Assembly (NCBI GenBank): GCA_035275345.1
Contig: DATEMY010000546.1
Span: 1-8,582, forward strand
Source of the DNA: JAJVID01 sp035275345
Lineage (GTDB): Bacteria; Acidobacteriota; Blastocatellia; RBC074
Length of the DNA stretch: 8,582 nt
Direction of reading: 5' to 3'
A program made the translations under genes and the position numbers. The notes under the pieces are model-generated. The model did not search any database, had not been told where the DNA came from, and saw only the letters and a list, made by a program, of their open reading frames with translations. Every line of letters starts with the position of its first letter. Within the stretch, counting starts at the first letter, position 1. Positions 6,836 through 8,582 of the stretch are shown one piece after another.

Positions 6836-6870
6836 TCCCGAACGTCGATCCTGTCTGAAGAGGAAACCCG

Positions 6871-6985
6871 CGGCGTCACAAAAGCGCAAAGAAGAATCAA
6901 AAAGCCGCAGATGTTGTTTGGACTTCCGTCCTCTCGTTTCTATCTGCTTTGTGACCTTTGTGTTCTTCTTTGCGCTCTTTGCGGT
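6871..6985. repeat. Dispersed-type intergenic repeat with inverted arms
   Basis: GCGCAAAGAAGAA (6884-6896) is the exact reverse complement of TTCTTCTTTGCGC (6963-6975). A second pair, GTCACAAA (6875-6882) and TTTGTGAC (6948-6955), overlaps it in a non-nested order, so the two stems would compete. The right half is a run of related short units of the CTTTGTG / CTTTGCG type (6947-6983). Runs of this type are a familiar intergenic repeat class in GC-rich soil bacteria and give spurious Lys/Ala/Thr-rich frames when translated. It sits between the convergent ends of the cysteine-rich gene and the PL9 gene, where it could also help stop transcription from both sides. Confidence 0.6.
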
Positions 6986-7050
6986 AGACCAGGGCGCCTC
7001 AGCCATGCAACCAGCTCCTGCGCCGAATGCCTCTGGCGTCCCTCACTATC

Positions 7051-8582
7051 TTACTGACTTTCAATAGCCCCGATATCTACACCGTTGGGTGACCCGGCGT
7101 TGATCAAGTCACTTCCCGGAGCCAGGCGAAGGAAATTGCCGAGATTGATGCTGCCATCGGCGTTGCGCGTGATATTGGGAGTGAGGCTGACGAAATCGGC
7201 CGCGCTCACAACCAGCCCTTTGGCGTTGACGCTCACGCCGTTTTTCCACCAGCAGTTGGTGCTGGCGACGTCTGTGCCGGTGGTATGGTCGCTGTTGGTC
7301 CCCTGGAAGGAGAGGTTGTTGGTGAAGACGTGGGTGCCGTTGTCGAATTTGATGTTTTCTTCGCCGTTACCCCACGAGGTGTTGTTGCTAAATGTGATGC
7401 TGCCCAGATTCCGATTGAAGGTGAAGCCGTGCTTCTTATTTCCGAAGGCGATCGAGCGGCGGACGGTGTGATTGACCGGAATGTCCTCGCCACCCAACTT
7501 GAAACCGTTGCCGTCGCTGTCGGTGGTCGTCCCGCCGCTCGACAGCATCCCGTTGCTGTAGGAGATGCAATTCTCGATGATCACAGCGCCGATCGCGCCC
7601 GTATCAGTCTTCGTGAAGAGGTCCCAGCCATCGTCAATGTTGTGGTGCGCGATGCAGCCGCGGAAGACGTTGCCCGTCCCCGTCGTCAGTTTGCAGGCGA
7701 AGCCGTCGGCGTCCTCGCCGTTATCCGGATCGAAGTTGTCGAAGGAAGTGCAATTGAGGATCAGGTTGTCGGAGGGCCATTCGCTCTCCGGAGCGCTCGA
7801 CGAGTGGCGCCCGAGTTGAAGCCCTGAGTCGCGATTATGGTGCGTGACGCAAAGCTCAATGGTGTTGTCGTTGCCGCCGATGAAGATGCCGTTGTCGCCG
7901 GCCCCCGTCACTTCCAGGCCGCGGAAATGCCAGAAGAAGCCGTTCAGCTGAATGCCTCGATTGCCCGAATCAAACGCCTGCGCCGAGAAGTTCAGGATCG
8001 GCCTCTCGCTGCCAAACGCGAAGATGCGCTTGGGTTGGCTGGCGGTTCCGTTGTTGCCGCGGGCTATGGTCACCGTTGCCGAGAAGTTATAGGTTCCGCC
8101 ACGCATCTGGATAGTCTGCCCCGCCTGAATGCGAGTGATGGCCGCTGTCAGCGTGGTCGGCGCAGCCATCGTGCCGGGATTCGCGTCGGTCCCATTCGGA
8201 GCGACAAAAATATCGCCGCTTGACGGCGGTGTCGGTGTCGCGCTGGCCTGGTTCGAGTTCCCACTCTGCCCGGCGGCGTTCACCGCCGAGACCACGAAGA
8301 AATACGTCGTTCCATTGGTAAGCCCGGTGTTCGTAAAACTGGTCGTGGTCACGCCCATGGCGATCGTGGTGTACGGCCCTCCGTTCGTGGTCGATCGCTT
8401 GACGTTGTAGCTGGTCGCTCCCGTCGAGGGGCTCCAAGTCAAAGACACCTGCGCGTTGCCCGCAACAGCCGCTAGATTGGTTGGCGCGGGAGGCAGGGAC
8501 TGTTGTGGCGTCGCGCTGGCCTGGTTCGAGTTGCCGCTTTCACCGGCGGCGTTCACGGCCGAGACCACGAAGAAATACGTCG
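7051..8582 (-). CDS. Secreted PL9-family pectate lyase with N-terminal fibronectin type III domains, N-terminus off window
   Basis: About 510 codons are visible; the frame is open to the right edge (TYFFVVSAV), so apparent starts such as GTG 8568 are internal. The window holds the end of one FN3 domain, a complete FN3 (about 8493-8232; LTWSPSTGATSYNVKRS, TYFFVVSAVNAAG), a short TPPSS linker, then the catalytic domain from about 8220 to the stop at 7051 (roughly 388 residues, usual for PL9). The domain is a right-handed beta-helix with the family's diagnostic motifs: GEDADGFACK (Asp codons 7711-7713 and 7705-7707), NIDDGWDLF (7615-7641 region) and DGNGFKLGG (Lys 7498-7500). By homology the Asp cluster binds Ca2+ and the lysine abstracts the proton in beta-elimination of polygalacturonate. 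The end LINAGSPNGVDIGAIESQ closes the fold directly, with no sorting or anchoring tail. Confidence 0.93.
   Translation of the reverse strand, partial: TYFFVVSAVNAAGESGNSNQASATPQQSLPPAPTNLAAVAGNAQVSLTWSPSTGATSYNVKRSTTNGGPYTTIAMGVTTTSFTNTGLTNGTTYFFVVSAVNAAGQSGNSNQASATPTPPSSGDIFVAPNGTDANPGTMAAPTTLTAAITRIQAGQTIQMRGGTYNFSATVTIARGNNGTASQPKRIFAFGSERPILNFSAQAFDSGNRGIQLNGFFWHFRGLEVTGAGDNGIFIGGNDNTIELCVTHHNRDSGLQLGRHSSSAPESEWPSDNLILNCTSFDNFDPDNGEDADGFACKLTTGTGNVFRGCIAHHNIDDGWDLFTKTDTGAIGAVIIENCISYSNGMLSSGGTTTDSDGNGFKLGGEDIPVNHTVRRSIAFGNKKHGFTFNRNLGSITFSNNTSWGNGEENIKFDNGTHVFTNNLSFQGTNSDHTTGTDVASTNCWWKNGVSVNAKGLVVSAADFVSLTPNITRNADGSINLGNFLRLAPGSDLINAGSPNGVDIGAIESQ
8237..8582 (-). repeat. Tandem FN3-encoding DNA repeat, 273-bp period
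   Basis: Bases 8237-8309 and 8510-8582 match at 67 of 73 positions when offset by 273 bases (91 codons), covering the end of two successive FN3 domains and the following linker. The offset is in frame. High DNA identity points to recent duplication or gene conversion; more copies may lie beyond the right edge. Confidence 0.85.

Noticed and set aside
6643..6858. Second plus-strand frame overlapping the cysteine-rich gene, and the minus-strand frame 6701-7006
   Set aside because: No ribosome site. The minus-strand frame has the Lys/Thr/Ala-rich start (TAKSAKKNTKVTKQ) typical of translated intergenic repeat; the true gene is the one with signal peptide and AGGAGG.
7285..7827. 180-codon plus-strand frame within the PL9 gene
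   Set aside because: It is antisense to the PL9 core that carries the Ca-binding and catalytic motifs; composition is a mirror of that gene.
1..8582. tRNA, rRNA, riboswitch, CRISPR array or intact transposase
   Set aside because: None seen on reading the intergenic regions and both strands; the non-coding stretches are accounted for by the palindromes, the repeat and the upstream region described.

Overview
The window reads as a pectin-degradation locus from a GC-rich, probably soil- or sediment-dwelling bacterium. Very long secreted polysaccharide lyases carrying Ig-like, fibronectin-III and autotransporter-associated repeat domains, a sigma-54 activator remnant and dispersed intergenic repeats fit Acidobacteriota or Verrucomicrobiota best. 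This placement is an inference from gene style; there is no rRNA or other phylogenetic marker in the window.

Layout. Positions 1-5275 (minus strand) hold one uninterrupted reading frame that starts with a signal peptide at 5275 and runs off the left edge. It encodes a giant secreted rhamnogalacturonan endolyase (family PL11), followed by four Ig-like domains, a long glycine/asparagine/threonine-rich stretch with autotransporter-associated beta-strand repeats, and a further Ig domain. Positions 5276-5663 are its AT-richer upstream region, with three short interrupted palindromes. Positions 5664-5737 form a perfect 29-bp inverted repeat, followed at once by a gene fragment (5763-6062, plus) from the AAA+ domain of a sigma-54-dependent regulator. 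Two small plus-strand genes for exported proteins follow: a 105-residue AT-rich lipoprotein (6125-6442) and a 78-residue secreted protein with ten cysteines in its mature part (6599-6835), the latter with a perfect AGGAGG ribosome binding site. A dispersed-type repeat with inverted arms lies at about 6871-6985. From 7051 to the right edge (minus strand) is a PL9 pectate lyase preceded by tandem fibronectin-III domains; its N-terminus is outside the window.

The two large genes make biochemical sense together: PL9 enzymes cut de-esterified polygalacturonan and PL11 enzymes cut the rhamnogalacturonan I backbone, so the pair would attack smooth and hairy regions of pectin outside the cell. They are on the same strand, but 1.8 kb of opposite-strand small genes, a pseudogene and repeats separates them, so they are not an obvious operon. 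I see no complete new multi-gene system here. The least explained parts are the ten-cysteine mini-protein, the palindrome abutting the regulator fragment, and the architecture of the giant PL11 protein.
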